From Kryptolebias marmoratus (Eukaryota > Chordata > Actinopteri > Cyprinodontiformes > Rivulidae): DNA of 64,000 nt. Numbering within the stretch: position 1 is the first letter of the stretch; each line of letters begins with the position of its first letter. The position numbers and the translations under genes were made by a program. Of this stretch, positions 35,358-47,200 are shown in pieces. The notes under the pieces were generated by a model. It saw only the letters and a list, made by a program, of their open reading frames with translations, did no database searches and was not told the DNA's origin. The stretch spans positions 32,280,849 to 32,344,848 of the forward strand of contig NC_051430.1 of assembly GCF_001649575.2 (NCBI RefSeq), read 5' to 3'.

Positions 35358-36193
35358 GCCCTCCGTCTGACACGTTTACTGAAGGATTTGGGGAACATTA
35401 AATTGATAGTTATATTATAAATCTACTGTTTTAGGTACTATCAGGGAGAACACCTTTATCAATGAGGGGGAGTCTCTTTATCTTTATGAATGGCTCCCAA
35501 AAATACAACATACAGATGCTGTGACACGTATGACAACATACGATGAATAGTTTCTTTTGTTTTTATTTATCTGATTTAATCTTAGTTTTTTTTGTTTGTT
35601 TGTTTTGTTTTTTCTCTCTGAGCCTACTCATATGCAAAAAAAATGTCTGGTTCTTTTGAAACCAAAAGACTGTTACTTTTAGAACGATCAGGTCTTTTTT
35701 ATACTGTCATGTGTTATATTTTCTCTCTTATTTTAAATTGACAGTGACTTCAGACCAGCGGTGTTGCTGGCTGATCATTGTCCATGGCTTGTACTGTTTG
35801 CAGTCAGACACTTTATTTTGTAATTCCAGGACTTGTAGCGCTTGGGAAGGTGCCTTACATCCAGGACTGAGGTCTTGTGGTAAAGTCCACTTGAAGTCGG
35901 CGCTTCCTGCTGTTCTACAGTCTGAGTCCATGTGAGGTTCTATCACCTCACATCTCTGCTGAAGCTTCTTTCACAGCCAGAAACCGAAGTATTACCAGAG
36001 AGTCACAGCTGGTTTACAGATAAACTACTGCATTTTGTTTTAGTGATGATTAATGATCGTTCCATATCTTTTTATGCCCAGCTTTTAAATCAGCTTACAT
36101 TTGGGGAAAATCAGTGGAGACTATAATTTCTCCAACTTCCAGTCAGTATTTGTTTGTCAGAAGTTTTCTGAAGACAACAATCTACAAAATAAA
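35358..36193 (+). other. prkx: Probable 3' UTR of PRKX
   Basis: AATAAA at 36188-36193 is a candidate polyadenylation signal, giving a 3' UTR of about 850 nt. Earlier or later sites are possible. Confidence 0.45.
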
Positions 36194-36930
36194 TGTCAAT
36201 AATTTTGTTTTTGTTCTTTGTTCTTCAGTATAGTTCTGAAAATAACTCAGACTTTAAACAAGAGGGAGTTTACATCTCACTGCCCCAAGCATTATAAAAA
36301 TCTTCACACGGGATGACAGCCATGCTGCTTTTTCTTATAACCCTCGAATATGGCTGGAAAATCTCATTCAGTATGAACACAATCAGTATGTTGCTACCAT
36401 CTTAGTACTGTTTTTTTTGTTTTATTTTAAAAAAAGCAAACAAGTCCTGGTTTTAACCACTGAATGCAGAGTCAAATCCTTTGAAGTAGACTTTGTCCTT
36501 TTCCAAGTTAGGCGGAAACTTTGATGTTTCTCGCTCAGTGGTCCTCTGGTTAGAACTGAAAGCGACAACCAACAGTTTTTCCTCCTTAAGGTGGAAACAT
36601 GTACACAACCTGTATATAGCATGGCTATTGTCAACTCCATTTTTCCCTTTAACATAATAGAAGCTGAAATACTTCCAGTCCTGTTTCATGTCTTCGTTAG
36701 CCTACTTCTGTTCATGCCATAATCATGTCTGCATCTTGATGCATCCAAAATAGATTTAAAACCACTATCATTTTGTGGACCTTGAACCTCAACCACACCT
36801 GATCATGGTGAGGAAAATAGCTTATTTCTTTGAGTGAAAAAGGAGAATGAAGGATGGTTGAGTATGTCAAAAAATGGGCATGTGGAAAATGTGGTACCAG
36901 TTCCACTGCAGGCCTCATTCAGTCGCTCTA
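36194..36930. other. Intergenic DNA, nothing recognised
   Basis: No gene or clear repeat was seen between the PRKX 3' end and the Tc1-type element. Confidence 0.4.
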
Positions 36931-36936
36931 CAGCCA

Positions 36937-38233
36937 GAATTACAATTCCAATTCTGATACAGTTTGGGCTTTGTGTAAAATGTAAATAAAACAGAATGCA
37001 ATGTATTGCAAATCTTAAAAATCCATATTTTATTTACAATGGCACATAGAAACTTTTTTTTTTTTTTAGGAAAGATAGTCATTTTGAATTTGATGGCAGC
37101 AACACATCTCAAGGAAGTTGGACCAGGGGCAACAAGAGAATGTAAAAATAAGTTGTATGAGTAAGAAACAGCTGGAGGCAAGGCTGTATCCAGACTGGAC
37201 CAGTTCTGAACCAGTTCTGGTGTGATTCAGATACCCAAAAAGTGCTGAAATCGCCCTTTATTGAGGTTTCAGGAATCCGATGAAGGTTTCACAGATCACA
37301 CACTTGGTTTTAAATGTTCTGCAATCAGTGCAGAATAATCTGCTCCAGGTTTGAAGTGTCTAGGTGTTGTAGTTTTTTAACTAGAGGAGATTAAAGATGC
37401 TGAAGGGAGGGAAAAATTAGCTGGAATCGCCCTTTAGCCATTTCCAACTTCAGCTTCGTGGAATTGAAGGAGAATATTTTCAGCGAGTTACCTCGGTTGT
37501 GTTTCACGGTAAGTGGCGCTCTTCTTCTTCTGGTCTTTATTTTAGCAGTAAGGTAGCAAAGCTGCGCTCTTCTTCGTAGACATTGAGTTTGGCTGCAGCT
37601 GCACACAGTTGCAGCGCCTCCTACAGGAAACTGGTGGAGCTACGCAGAGAACCACGCCGTTCAAAAGCCTTGTTTGGATTCATGTTTTTATAATATACAC
37701 AGCAGAAAAACACTGAGGTCCGGACCTCGGTGTCCTCAATGGGAGCTACAGCCATGGCTGGAGGCACATTTTGCAACTAATTAGGTTAATTGGCAACAGG
37801 TCAGTAAGAGCACTGGGTGTAGAAAAAAAAAAAATCATTTTAGAGGCTGAATTACTCTGAAGTAAAGATGGACAGAGCTAACAGTCTTTCAACATGGCTG
37901 TTTAAGAAATGAGAAGCAACTCATTGCACCAGTTGCGGTTTAAGAACCTGTCAGCTGAAACATAATCACCCATGTGGTAATTATCCAATAGGAAGCTCAT
38001 GCACCAGGTGGCAACTTTTCTTTGGCCAGACAGTGTATATACAGGTTTTAGAACAAAATGTGCTCCCATCCAGATGACATATTTTCAAAGGAAGGTCCTT
38101 AATATTTCAGCGAGACAAATCTAAACCACAAACTGCATCATTACGACTGCCTTTGTAGTAAAAGAGGTGCTGAGCTGACCTGCCTCCAGTCCAGATCTCT
38201 AACCAGCTGAAAACATTTGATGCTTCTTGAAAC

Positions 38234-38267
<34 letters not shown>

Positions 38268-38515
38268 GACTGACGTTAATTGAAGAGATGATGCTTCACA
38301 GTGGGAAACATCTGGAACAACTTTAAAGAGATGTGATGCTGCCATCAAATTCAATATTACTTTTTTTTTTCTTTAAAATGGTACAATTTCTTCATTTCAA
38401 CATTTGATGTGTTTACTATGTGCACCAATATTTCATTCATGCTGTGAATAAAATTATGGGTTTTTAAAATTCGCAAATTGTAGCATTCAACTTTGTTTTA
38501 TTGGGGGTTGTATAA
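36937..38515. mobile_element. Tc1-type transposon remnant with long terminal inverted repeats and a nested insertion
   Basis: The left end reads TTACAATTCCAATTCTGATA, TTTGTGTAAAATGTAAATAA and TTGCAAATC, followed by GAATTTGATGGCAGCAACAC. The right end shows the reverse features CCATCAAATTCAATATTAC and TTTTATTGGGGGTTGTAT. Inside, TAGTAAAAGAGGTGCTGAGC and CCTGCCTCCAGTCCAGATCT resemble the end of the transposase gene. About 580 bp at roughly 37190-37770 does not fit and looks like a later insertion. Confidence 0.65.
38233..38266. repeat. (AT)n(AC)n microsatellite
   Basis: An uninterrupted AT run is followed by about four AC units, inside the Tc1-type element. Confidence 0.9.
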
Positions 38516-39399
38516 AGCACCTTTTAATCTCATTGGGTTGAAACCAAGGTAATTTAAGAGTGAATAAAGTCTGTGTATCAACACTCACACTTTAGATATC
38601 ACTTTCCTGATGTTTTCATTGATTGCTTGGTTCTGTTTTGCTCTTTGACAATATGTTGAGCTGAAATTGTCGCAGCATTGTTTTGTTTTTTGCATGTGTC
38701 CCAACCCGACAGTGGATTATAGATTTATTAAACAGAATACTACATCAGTCACCAAACCAGATTAAATATATTTAAAACACTATAGTTGCTGTTTTTTTTG
38801 TTTTTGAACAGTCCAGAAATTACACTTTTACTTTTTTTAATTTATTATTTCTCTTCATCCAAACTGATAAATAACTAAAATCAGATCTTTATTAATGATT
38901 TTTGTACATGAATGTTTCACATTTATGAAAAAAAAGAGAATATATACATTTATACAGTTGAAAATCTGTTAAAAATAACAAAAGTGCATTTATGATTTCA
39001 CTAAAATATTTATTATGAATGATAAGAAGTTGAGTTATCCAACTCCCAGTTTTAAAAAGTGATTGTTTAGGATTTTTTCAGCTCATTTCTCTGACTTGGA
39101 GTTCAGAAGGTCTAACTTTCAAGTCCAAATGCACACAGCAGAAGCTCTTATGGGATCTTCCTGATCTTCAGTGGTCAGGATCTACTAAAATCAAAGTAAG
39201 AAAAGAAAATAAGTGATCGTGTAAATGTTCCTGAGCAACCAAAGGTGAATACAGGTTGACAACAACCCGTGTGGACTGAACCAACAGAAACACTATTGTA
39301 AACTATTATTATACCTAAAGAAAAATTTTTTTAAAATACCTAAGAAAATGCATGAATGCTGGTTTTGAATGTTTCCGAGTCTGCATATTGGACTATAAC
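38516..39399. other. AT-rich intergenic DNA, nothing recognised
   Basis: No gene or clear repeat. Confidence 0.35.
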
Positions 39400-39600
39400 T
39401 GTAGACCAGTCCAGGTTTCCACGAAGACCCTCGATAGACTGGTGAGCGTCAGAACTCCAGACTCCAAAGTCCCCAGATCTCAGTCCAGTTGAGCATCTGT
39501 GGGATGTTCTGAACAAACGAGTCCAGTTCTCAACTTCTGAGACCCAAAGGCTCTGCTGCTGGCAGCCCTCTGTGCCAACAAGAGAAATCATGTGTTAGCT
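39400..39600 (+). mobile_element. Fragment of a Tc1-like transposase gene (third catalytic motif)
   Basis: A plus-strand frame reads QTPKSPDLSPVEHLWDVLNK, the SPDL-P-EHLWD region that carries the last acidic residue of Tc1-type transposases. It is short and without recognised termini. Confidence 0.6.
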
Positions 39601-40760
39601 TGTTAGCAAAATATCTCATGAACAGCTAGACATGTTAATGAAACATTCAGGAAGTTATTGGACGAATGAAAGTTGAATACATTCTAAAAGCAGCAGCAAA
39701 ACTAGCTAAACTAGAAGCACTCGGAGAGCGCAAACCTCTGCCAAGGCCATAGCCTCATTAAATATTAATCTGAAGAGATCTTAATGTATTTCTATGGGGA
39801 AAATTTTTGTAAATAAAGTTAAATGTAATTTGTGAGTACAATAGCACCCAATTCCTGAATGAGCTGTACATACTGATATATGAATGTTTTAAAAAGCACA
39901 GTATGCAGAAGTGGATAAATTATAAAACAGGAAAAAATGTGTTTACAAATAATTAGGCACATTCTTGCATCCTAATAAATTTTGTAATGTGAACACTTAA
40001 CGAAACAGATAAATTGTTGGATAACTATTTTTGCCAGATTCTTGAAATAAAGGGCTTCATTTATTTTAATTTCTATTGAGTTTTTCTCAAAGCATTTCCT
40101 TCATTATTATTATTATTATTACATGCCACAAATTATTGTTACACAACGATTTGACATATTTTTGTAGAACATCTCAAATGAGTTCAAAATGTTTACATTT
40201 ATGCTAAATTTTAGAGAAAAGTCACCCTTTCTGACCCTGTATGGAAGCTGAAATTAATGAAGTGATTAACAGGCTAACAAATTTCTAATACTCACGAGCC
40301 CCCAGGTGAATGCCTCGGCATTGGAGTTTTCCCTGGTCATGGAGAGGGTCCCTCTCTGCAGCTTTGAGCTGCAGGAGTATGGAACTAAATTGGAACTAAA
40401 CGTTTTGTTAATTTGAAAAAAGAAATTTCAATCGAAAAACTAAAACTTGAAATTGAAAGCTTGAGTTTTAGTCCAAAACTTGAAAAATTCAATCATGTAT
40501 TCAAACTAAAAATAAGTGGGCCATTTTTTTTTTTTTTTTTTCAGTTTAAATAAAATATGTATTGAATTCTGGAAATATTGTGAACAAATTATTCATTTTT
40601 ATTTTTCACTTTTCCATATTTTGATATTTGAGGACTTTTTTTCCCAATTCAGTTTTTTATGTTTTTAGGATCAAAGCTTTTTTTTTTAACTTCAAATCTT
40701 TTTTTCCCACTTTCAGATCAGTTTTTTTTCAGTTTCAGACTTTTGGCCCCTATTTTGTAC
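39601..40760. other. Intergenic DNA with repeat scraps
   Basis: A family B scrap (AAAATATCTCATGAACAGCT) lies near 39608. A reversed composite A scrap (GAGATCTTAATGTATTTC) lies near 39775. Poly-T tracts lie at 40525-40542 and 40677-40687. No gene was recognised. Confidence 0.4.
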
Positions 40761-40763
40761 AGG

Positions 40764-40835
40764 GGGCGTGGTTTCAGCTGAGATGGGCGTGGTTTCAGTT
40801 GAGAGGGGCGTGGTTTCAGCTAAGAGGAGCATGGA
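40764..40835. repeat. 21-bp tandem repeat with three GGGCGTGG boxes
   Basis: GGGCGTGGTTTCAGCTGAGA-type units start at 40764, 40785 and 40806, and a worn fourth unit follows near 40827. GGGCGTGG fits KLF/Sp-type binding sites; a regulatory role is only a possibility. Confidence 0.75.
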
Positions 40836-41622
40836 ATCATGAGTGACAGTCTAACAAATAAGGAAGGTGACTCATGTCAGTCTTGTTGCCTTCAGGAAAC
40901 GTAAGTGCTGTGAGAATTGTGGCTCAACGCTTTCTGTCCACCATATGCATGTGATTCGCAGCAAACCAACTAATACGAGTGACTAAGTTCGCCTTAAAAA
41001 AACTGTTTTGGACAATATGTGGCACCATTCACATTATGCGAGCAACAAACTGCGCCAGTTTGTGCATTTCAGCAGCAACACTTTAAGAATTGACCTCTCC
41101 CGCTTACGCATATGACCCTGAACAGGACTCACTGATACTTGAACTCTTTCACCTGAGGGAAAGAGAAATGACGAATAAATGAGAATATCTCTACTTTCTA
41201 AAACAATAAAAACAATCACAGTTTCACACAATCAGCTAACTCGCATACAGGGAAGCTGCATGTTCAGTATTAGTACATCTAACATACACAGAGATGGTCA
41301 TAAAGTCTGTTCTGCTTCAGTAATTGTCAACACTGTGAAAACCCAGTAAACATACTGTTCACACTTCAACATATCCACTGCAGCTGTAAATATGTCTCCT
41401 GTCTGGTGAAAGGATGAGACAGATGACTGGACCATGAGGAAGTCTGAGTAATGATGTGTAAGCTCAGGTTTCATGGGAGAACACCTGTTCCTGCTGCAAG
41501 ATACCGCAGCAATGCTGTAATCTGTGATTGCCTCACCGCTGGAACCTCTCAGCACCATGTAGAACAACTTAACGAGTTGTATTTTCTCTGCATGTTGTGG
41601 TCTGAATTCTTTAGTCCCTTAT
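40836..41622. other. Intergenic DNA, nothing recognised
   Basis: Short open frames without known motifs. Confidence 0.35.
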
Positions 41623-42036
41623 ATGCTGTCCCTGCTTCTGTTGGTCCCTGAGGAGGTATCACTATCAGTGACTATAATTTCAGGTATTAGACATGTCCGC
41701 TTAAACAGCAAATCTTCTACCCCCGGAGCGTCGTTCTCTGAGCAGTGTCGAGTCCCCTGGGCCCAAGCCAGCCTTTCTGCTCCCTCAGCTGGGAATATGG
41801 AATTCACCCAGGCCTATTTGTCTCCATCAGCACAAAGATACAGTACGTGTCTGGAGAATAATGTTCGGCAATCCATGACAGTTCGTACACTCAAGAGTGA
41901 GCTACTCTGGCTGCATATGGCTGAGCTGGAGAGAGACAGTGTTTCACCATTCTATCTATCTATCTATCTATCTGTCTCTCTGTCAAGTGCTGAAAGATTG
42001 CAGAAAATTTTTAAAGCTAAGAGAAGCAAAACATAA
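41623..42036 (+). other. Unidentified open frame of about 137 codons
   Basis: The frame contains MEFTQAYLSPSAQRYSTCLE and RTLKSELLWLHMAELERD and runs into a (TATC)n repeat at 41951-41977. I do not recognise it. It could be chance, or the remnant of a gene or element. Confidence 0.2.
41951..41977. repeat. (TATC)n microsatellite
   Basis: About six tetranucleotide units followed by TGTCTCTCTGTC. Confidence 0.9.
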
Positions 42037-42265
42037 ACTAAAAGCAAAACACTAGCTAGAAAAAGTTAAATGTTATCTAAAAGCTGTAAATATAAAAAGA
42101 CTAGTGAAGACGAGCAAAAAGTAAAAGTAGCACAAGGATAAATAAAAGTTGAAAGCAACAAAAGGCTATTAGAACTATAAAAAGGTTACCTAGAAGCTAA
42201 AAGTAGCTAAATCAGTCTAAGAGCTGAAAATAGCAAAAGGCTAGTTAAAAGCTAAAAGTAGCACA
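41985..42265 (-). repeat. Composite repeat A, minus orientation
   Basis: Serial AAAAGCTAAAAGTAGCAAAA and GGCTAGTTAAAAGCTAAAAG variants. Confidence 0.65.
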
Positions 42266-42274
42266 GTGCTAGTT

Positions 42275-42385
42275 ATGGTAAATGGCTTGCACTTGTATAG
42301 CGCTTGTCCAAGGACCCCAAAGTGCTTCAATCATTCTGAGACTGATGGAGCGGTGGATCAAACTGGTAACCCTCCAGTTACAGGA
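42275..42385 (+). mobile_element. Short SINE-like repeat fragment
   Basis: ATGGTAAATGGCTTGCACTT, GTATAGCGCTTGTC and AGGACCCCAAAGTGCTTC, then CCTCCAGTTACAGGAC. This is a very common fish dispersed repeat as I recall, shortened here. Confidence 0.6.
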
Positions 42386-42481
42386 CAAATTAATTATATG
42401 GTCGCGGACTTGGAACAGAAGTCATAACATTATCAGGACTTATAAACAACAGGTGTTACATCATTTTTCCAGTTGTCTTCA

Positions 42482-42721
42482 TTAATAAATTTCCTGCGGA
42501 CAGCTGCTGAGGCTAGTCTCTCTCCTCCGAACATGACTCACCAGACATGTCAGAGCAAGATTTCGGGGGCAGAATCGCAGTTCTTCAGTGTGTTCATCCC
42601 CTGCTTGAGTTTTTCTTTGCCCCTCCTGCTGGGTTTGCTCTTCAGCAGTGACTTCACTTACTCCTGCAAGGAGGAGCACAGCACACACCACCAATCTTAG
42701 CTCAGCCCAAATTCTTCTCCA
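42482..42721 (-). CDS. Candidate first exon of a small secreted protein (speculative)
   Basis: On the minus strand ATG at 42721 starts MWRRIWAELR followed by a hydrophobic LVVCAVLLLAGV and a small-residue SEVTA, a textbook signal peptide. An acidic EEQTQQEGQRKTQAGDEHTE and FCPRNLALTCL follow. Right after that lies CTG|GTGAGT, a strong splice donor. If spliced there, the exon ends near 42529. No second exon was found and I know no homologue, so chance remains likely. The region is free of recognised repeats. Confidence 0.2.
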   Translation of the reverse strand, partial: WRRIWAELRLVVCAVLLLAGVSEVTAEEQTQQEGQRKTQAGDEHTEELRFCPRNLALTCLVSHVRRRETSLSSCPQEIY

Positions 42722-42899
42722 CATCAGGGTTTCACTGTAAACTTTCTTCAACCTTTTTGCAGCTTTGTCTGGTGTGATTTTTTTCTGTGATAAAATGGAG
42801 TGTCGGGAGGTCCCAGTTGGATGGCTGTCTGTGTCAAGGTGAGGTCATCTTTAATGATTTAAGCTAAGATTAGGAAACTTTTCGCAGATTTCATTCAGC

Positions 42900-43860
42900 A
42901 TTCTCACTACTGCTTTCCTAGTTGTTGTTTTTTTGCAGTATAACGACTTCTGCATACTTTGTGCAAGTTTAGCCATTCGTAAATCAAAATGATCTACTCA
43001 TTAAGGAAATAGGTGCTATGACTTTTTTTTTCTTTTTTAACTTTTATTTACAAATGGGGTGGGACGGTGGAGTAGTGGTTAGAGCTGTTGCCTCACAGCA
43101 AGAAGGTTGCAGGATCGCTTCCCGGCCTGAGGTCTTTCTGAGTGTTCTCCCTGTGCACATGTCCAATTTTTCAGTTAGGTTAGGTTAATAGATGACTCTA
43201 AAATTGTCCCTAGGTGAGAGTGAGAATGCTCGTTTGTCTATATGTGTCCCTGCGATGGACTTGCGACCTGTCCAGGGTGTCCCCCGTCTCTCGCACAATG
43301 ACTGCTGGGGATAGGCACCAGCTCCCCGCGACGTGGAATGGAGAAGCAGATAAAGTGGATGGATGGATGGATTTACAAATATTTTCCCCATAGAAATACA
43401 TTAAGATCTCTTCAAATCATTGTTCTTCCCTTTTGCTATTTTCAACTTTTAGATCGTCTTTGCTACTTTTTGCTATTAGCTCTATCTAGCATTGTTGCAC
43501 TTTTAACCAACCTTTTGTTACTTTTACCCTTAAGCTAGCCTTTTGCTATTTATAACCTTTAGCTAGTGCTTGCAACTTTTAGTTTTCACCAAGCATTTTG
43601 CTAATTTTAACTTATAGCTTGTGTTCTGTTTCTTTTTGCTTGAACAAGTCAAGTTCTTCAGCAACTTTCAGCAGTCATTCATTTAGTTTAGATACGTTTA
43701 GTTTTAATTTTTTTTGACAAGCACATCACATAAAAACAATGCTTCATGTTAAAACAATGTCACTGTTGCTTTGTAAAGAGGTTGTCTGGCCAAAGGCTAA
43801 TTTGCAAACCTTTAGCATTCAGCATTTTCATAGAAATGTAAATTCTCTAGTGCTTTAGTT
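42900..43860 (+). repeat. Composite repeat A, longest copy, split by a SINE
   Basis: Left part to 43055, SINE at 43056-43370, right part from 43371: ATTTTCCCCATAGAAATACA, AGATCTCTTCAAATC, then 28-bp units such as CCTTTTGTTACTTTTACCCT and CCTTTTGCTATTTATAACCT, ending with CAGCAACTTTCAGCAGTC. Confidence 0.7.
43056..43370 (+). mobile_element. tRNA-like SINE with target duplication
   Basis: Begins GGGGTGGGACGGTGGAGTAG with an A-box-like TAGTGGTTAGAG, has a worn B box (GGATCGCTTCCC), the body CTGCGATGGACTTGCGACCT, and a GGATGGATGG tail. It is flanked by the exact 10-bp direct repeat ATTTACAAAT at 43046-43055 and 43371-43380. Confidence 0.88.
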
Positions 43861-44056
43861 GTTGCAGTGGTTTAAGCTAAGTTTTCACTGGTTTTTAAGT
43901 ATTTTGAATTAAATAAATGTTTCTGAAGCCACCTATTGATGTAGTTTTTCAGGTCATAAAAACAGCAGCCTGGAGTCATCAGTGTTGTTAACTATATTAC
44001 TGTTGTTAGTTATTAGGCTACACAAACAGCTGTGGTGCCAGTCTCTGTGATTGAAG

Positions 44057-44232
44057 ATGGAGCACGCGCCTTCGCTGTGCATCCTGGTGCTCATTTTCCT
44101 GCCCCCCGTCACGTCTGACTTCTGCCCCCGACCCTGCTCTTGCCCCCAGCCTAAAGTGCTCCACTGCACTTTTCGCTCCCTCTTCACGATCCCAGCTGCT
44201 GTACCGAAACACACGGAGCGCATCAACCTGGG
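44057..44232 (+). CDS. mxra5: MXRA5 exon 1: signal peptide and LRRNT
   Basis: MEHAPSLCILVLIFLPPVTS is a signal peptide, followed by FCPRPCSCPQPKVLHCTF, an LRR N-terminal cysteine cap. ATG at 44057 is preferred because it directly precedes the signal sequence. Donor GTGAGT at 44233. Confidence 0.92.
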
Positions 44233-47200
44233 GTGAGTTGCTTTTTTAACATCCTAGACATTATTGCATAAATGCCGAGTCAGCATTCACACTGTTATTT
44301 TCCTGTTTGTAGTTTCTTTCATATGTATTTCGTATATACTTTAGTATACTTTCAGCTATTTCAGCCATTTTAAAATTTTTTGACAGCGTTACGACTATGA
44401 CTTTCAGTTTTTGTAACATTTATGCTTTTTATACTAATTGTTTAAACTTTTACTTTATTTTTTCTCATAGAAATGCATTGAGATCTCTTGAAATCCTTCA
44501 AAACATTGTGCCTTTTGGTGTACTTGTTTCATTTTTAGATTTTAGTGAATGTTTTGCTGGTTTTATTTTTAGTTTTTTTAAAAACAAACCTAAATGTCCT
44601 CAACATGATTTGAACCTCAGTCTCACACATGATGACACATTGCAGTTTCCATTACACCAAGCAGGTATATTCTTTGATATAGACACCATGAGTCCTCAGA
44701 ATTTTGCATCCCTGATATTGTTTTTCTGTTTTATCACATAATCAGTCATGTAAAGGTTTTTGATGGCAGCGATCCTTTTTGGTTTTAGCTGCATTTGGAT
44801 TAGACGTTTACTCATCAGTGCTGCCAGAAATAAACTTTATTTCACCTATCTAAAACATGTAAGATAATAACTGTTCATACTCTTGTCCAAAATGTATCTT
44901 AAAGAGTGTAATTTCCCTATTGTTCCGGCTGTATGTTGTTTAGTCCACACTGGTTTTGTTGTTTCAGATTTAACAGCATTAATCAGATTGGAGACAGGTC
45001 CCTGTTCGGCCTCAGGAAGCTGGAGCAGCTGATGCTTCATGGGAACAACATTTACAATCTACCCGATGGGGTGTTCAGGGACCTGGCATCACTTCAGGTA
45101 CGCCGACTCACTGCAGTCATTTTTCTTTTTTTAAAGTCAAAATTATTTTCATTTAAATGCATTTTTTTCAAGGTTTGACTAAAACTGCTCCAACTCCATA
45201 ACTTCTCATCATACAATGATCTTGGCATGAAAGGCAGCAGGAACTATGCATTCCTTTAATTTAACTGCTATATATTAGGTTTGTAATGTAAAATGTGTCT
45301 AAAACATTAAATTAGCTATATACATTATATTTCTACTTGAAGAATCAAAGTAACAGTTTGAAAACTGAGTCATCGTTCACACTGCTTTCCTGTTTTTTGT
45401 ACATTTTTGCAATTTACCTACCTCTGAATAACCTTTCCTACTTTTTATGTTTTGCAAGCTTTTTGATTTGTTCAGCTTTTAGCTACTGTAGGAGCTATTT
45501 CTTTATTTTTGTTAATTCTTTAAATTTAGTTTATTAATTTGTTTATTTTCTGGTGAATTTCTAATAAATATTTTGTTTAGTCTTAGTTGTTTAGAACAAA
45601 AATTTGTAGTTTATTAATTTGTTTAGTTTATACATTTATTTATATGTAGGCTTTAGGCAGTAAGTTAGGCACGTTGGGGGTCAAATGTTTTTTTTTACCA
45701 ATCAGACAATCAATCAGTGAATCAATCAATTAAGAAAAAGCAGCAAAGGAAAGCAGGAGAGAGAGGGAAGATCCAGGGAATATGTATGGCTTTGTTTGCC
45801 TGCAAAACTTGGAATAAATCAATCATGGAACTGCAATTTTTAACGCTTTTTTGTACTTTTTTGTACTGCGTAAACCACAAACCAGCGTGCACCATGTGAT
45901 TATTTGAGTTATATTCAATGACAGTTTTGTGCTACTTTAATTATTGAAGTAGCATTCTGCTACTTTTGATTTTTTAGTTAGCCTTTTGTTTCTTTTAGTC
46001 TTTCCTACTTTTAGGAACCTTTTTGATACTTTTAGAGTTTAGCACTCATTTTGCTACTTTTAACTTTTAGCAAACCCCTTGTCGCTTTTAGTTATTCTTT
46101 TGCTGCTTTTAGCTTTTTTTAGTTTTTAGCTTGTGTTCTCTTTCTTTTACCATTTAGCTAATGTTTTGTTTCTTTTAGCTTTAATGGTTCAGTTTTTCTT
46201 TAACAAATTTCAGCTTTTTGGTGCAGAATTAACCATTTACAACCCATTATTAGGATTTTGATTCTTGTTGTTTCAGATGCTAAAGATTAGTTACAACAAG
46301 CTGAAGGAGATCAGCCGGCAAACACTCCACGGTCTGTGGTCTTTGATCCGCTTGTACCTGGATCACAACCATTTAAAGTTTATCCATCCCGACACCTTCC
46401 AAGGACTTACCTCCCTACGGATCCTGCAACTGGAGGGCAACCAGCTTCAACAGCTGCATCCATCCACATTCACCACCTTCGCTGTGCTGGCTCACTTCCA
46501 CATCTCCACCCTGCGGAACCTTCACTTGTCAGATAACAGGCTCGAGTCATTGCCCCCTCGGCTGGTGGAGACCATGCCACAGCTGGAGAATCTGTATCTC
46601 CATGGTAATCCCTGGAGCTGTGACTGCAACATGAGGTGGCTGCAAGACTGGAAGAAAACTTCACCAGGTTAGATTTTTATGTTCACTCTGACTTTATTGT
46701 CCATTATCAAAGGTGAAAGAAGATCATGCATGTTTGCTGTTCTGTCAGTTAGCAAAATATTCCATGAACCACTAAGCAGATTTAATTGACATTTTTTCAC
46801 AAAGTACTCATTGAATGTGCAACTACAACTCATTAACATTGGGAGTAAACCCAATTCAAGATGGCCACCACACCATAGCAACCACAGCAAACACTAAAAT
46901 GGCTATAACTCCGACAGTTTTACAGATACTGATGTTAAAACTAGTGTGATAGTAGCTGAGTGTTACTACATATTGCTTCACATTTTTGCTTAGAATTTTG
47001 GCATTAAATTGTAGAGTCAACTTTGTTTGTCTGTTTGTCATGAACCACTGGACAGGTTTTGGTAAAACCTGCAGAAAATAAATATTGACTGTACATCTAT
47101 ATATCATTAACATTTAAAGTCAACCCTATTAAAAACAGTCAATTCAGCCAGTCGACCCTAGTCACCACAAAAATGGCTGTAACTTGTTTAGTTTTTCAGA

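Noticed and set aside
43954..44226. Open frame on the minus strand opposite MXRA5 exon 1
   Set aside because: It is the shadow of the real signal peptide / LRRNT exon, which has family similarity and a donor site.
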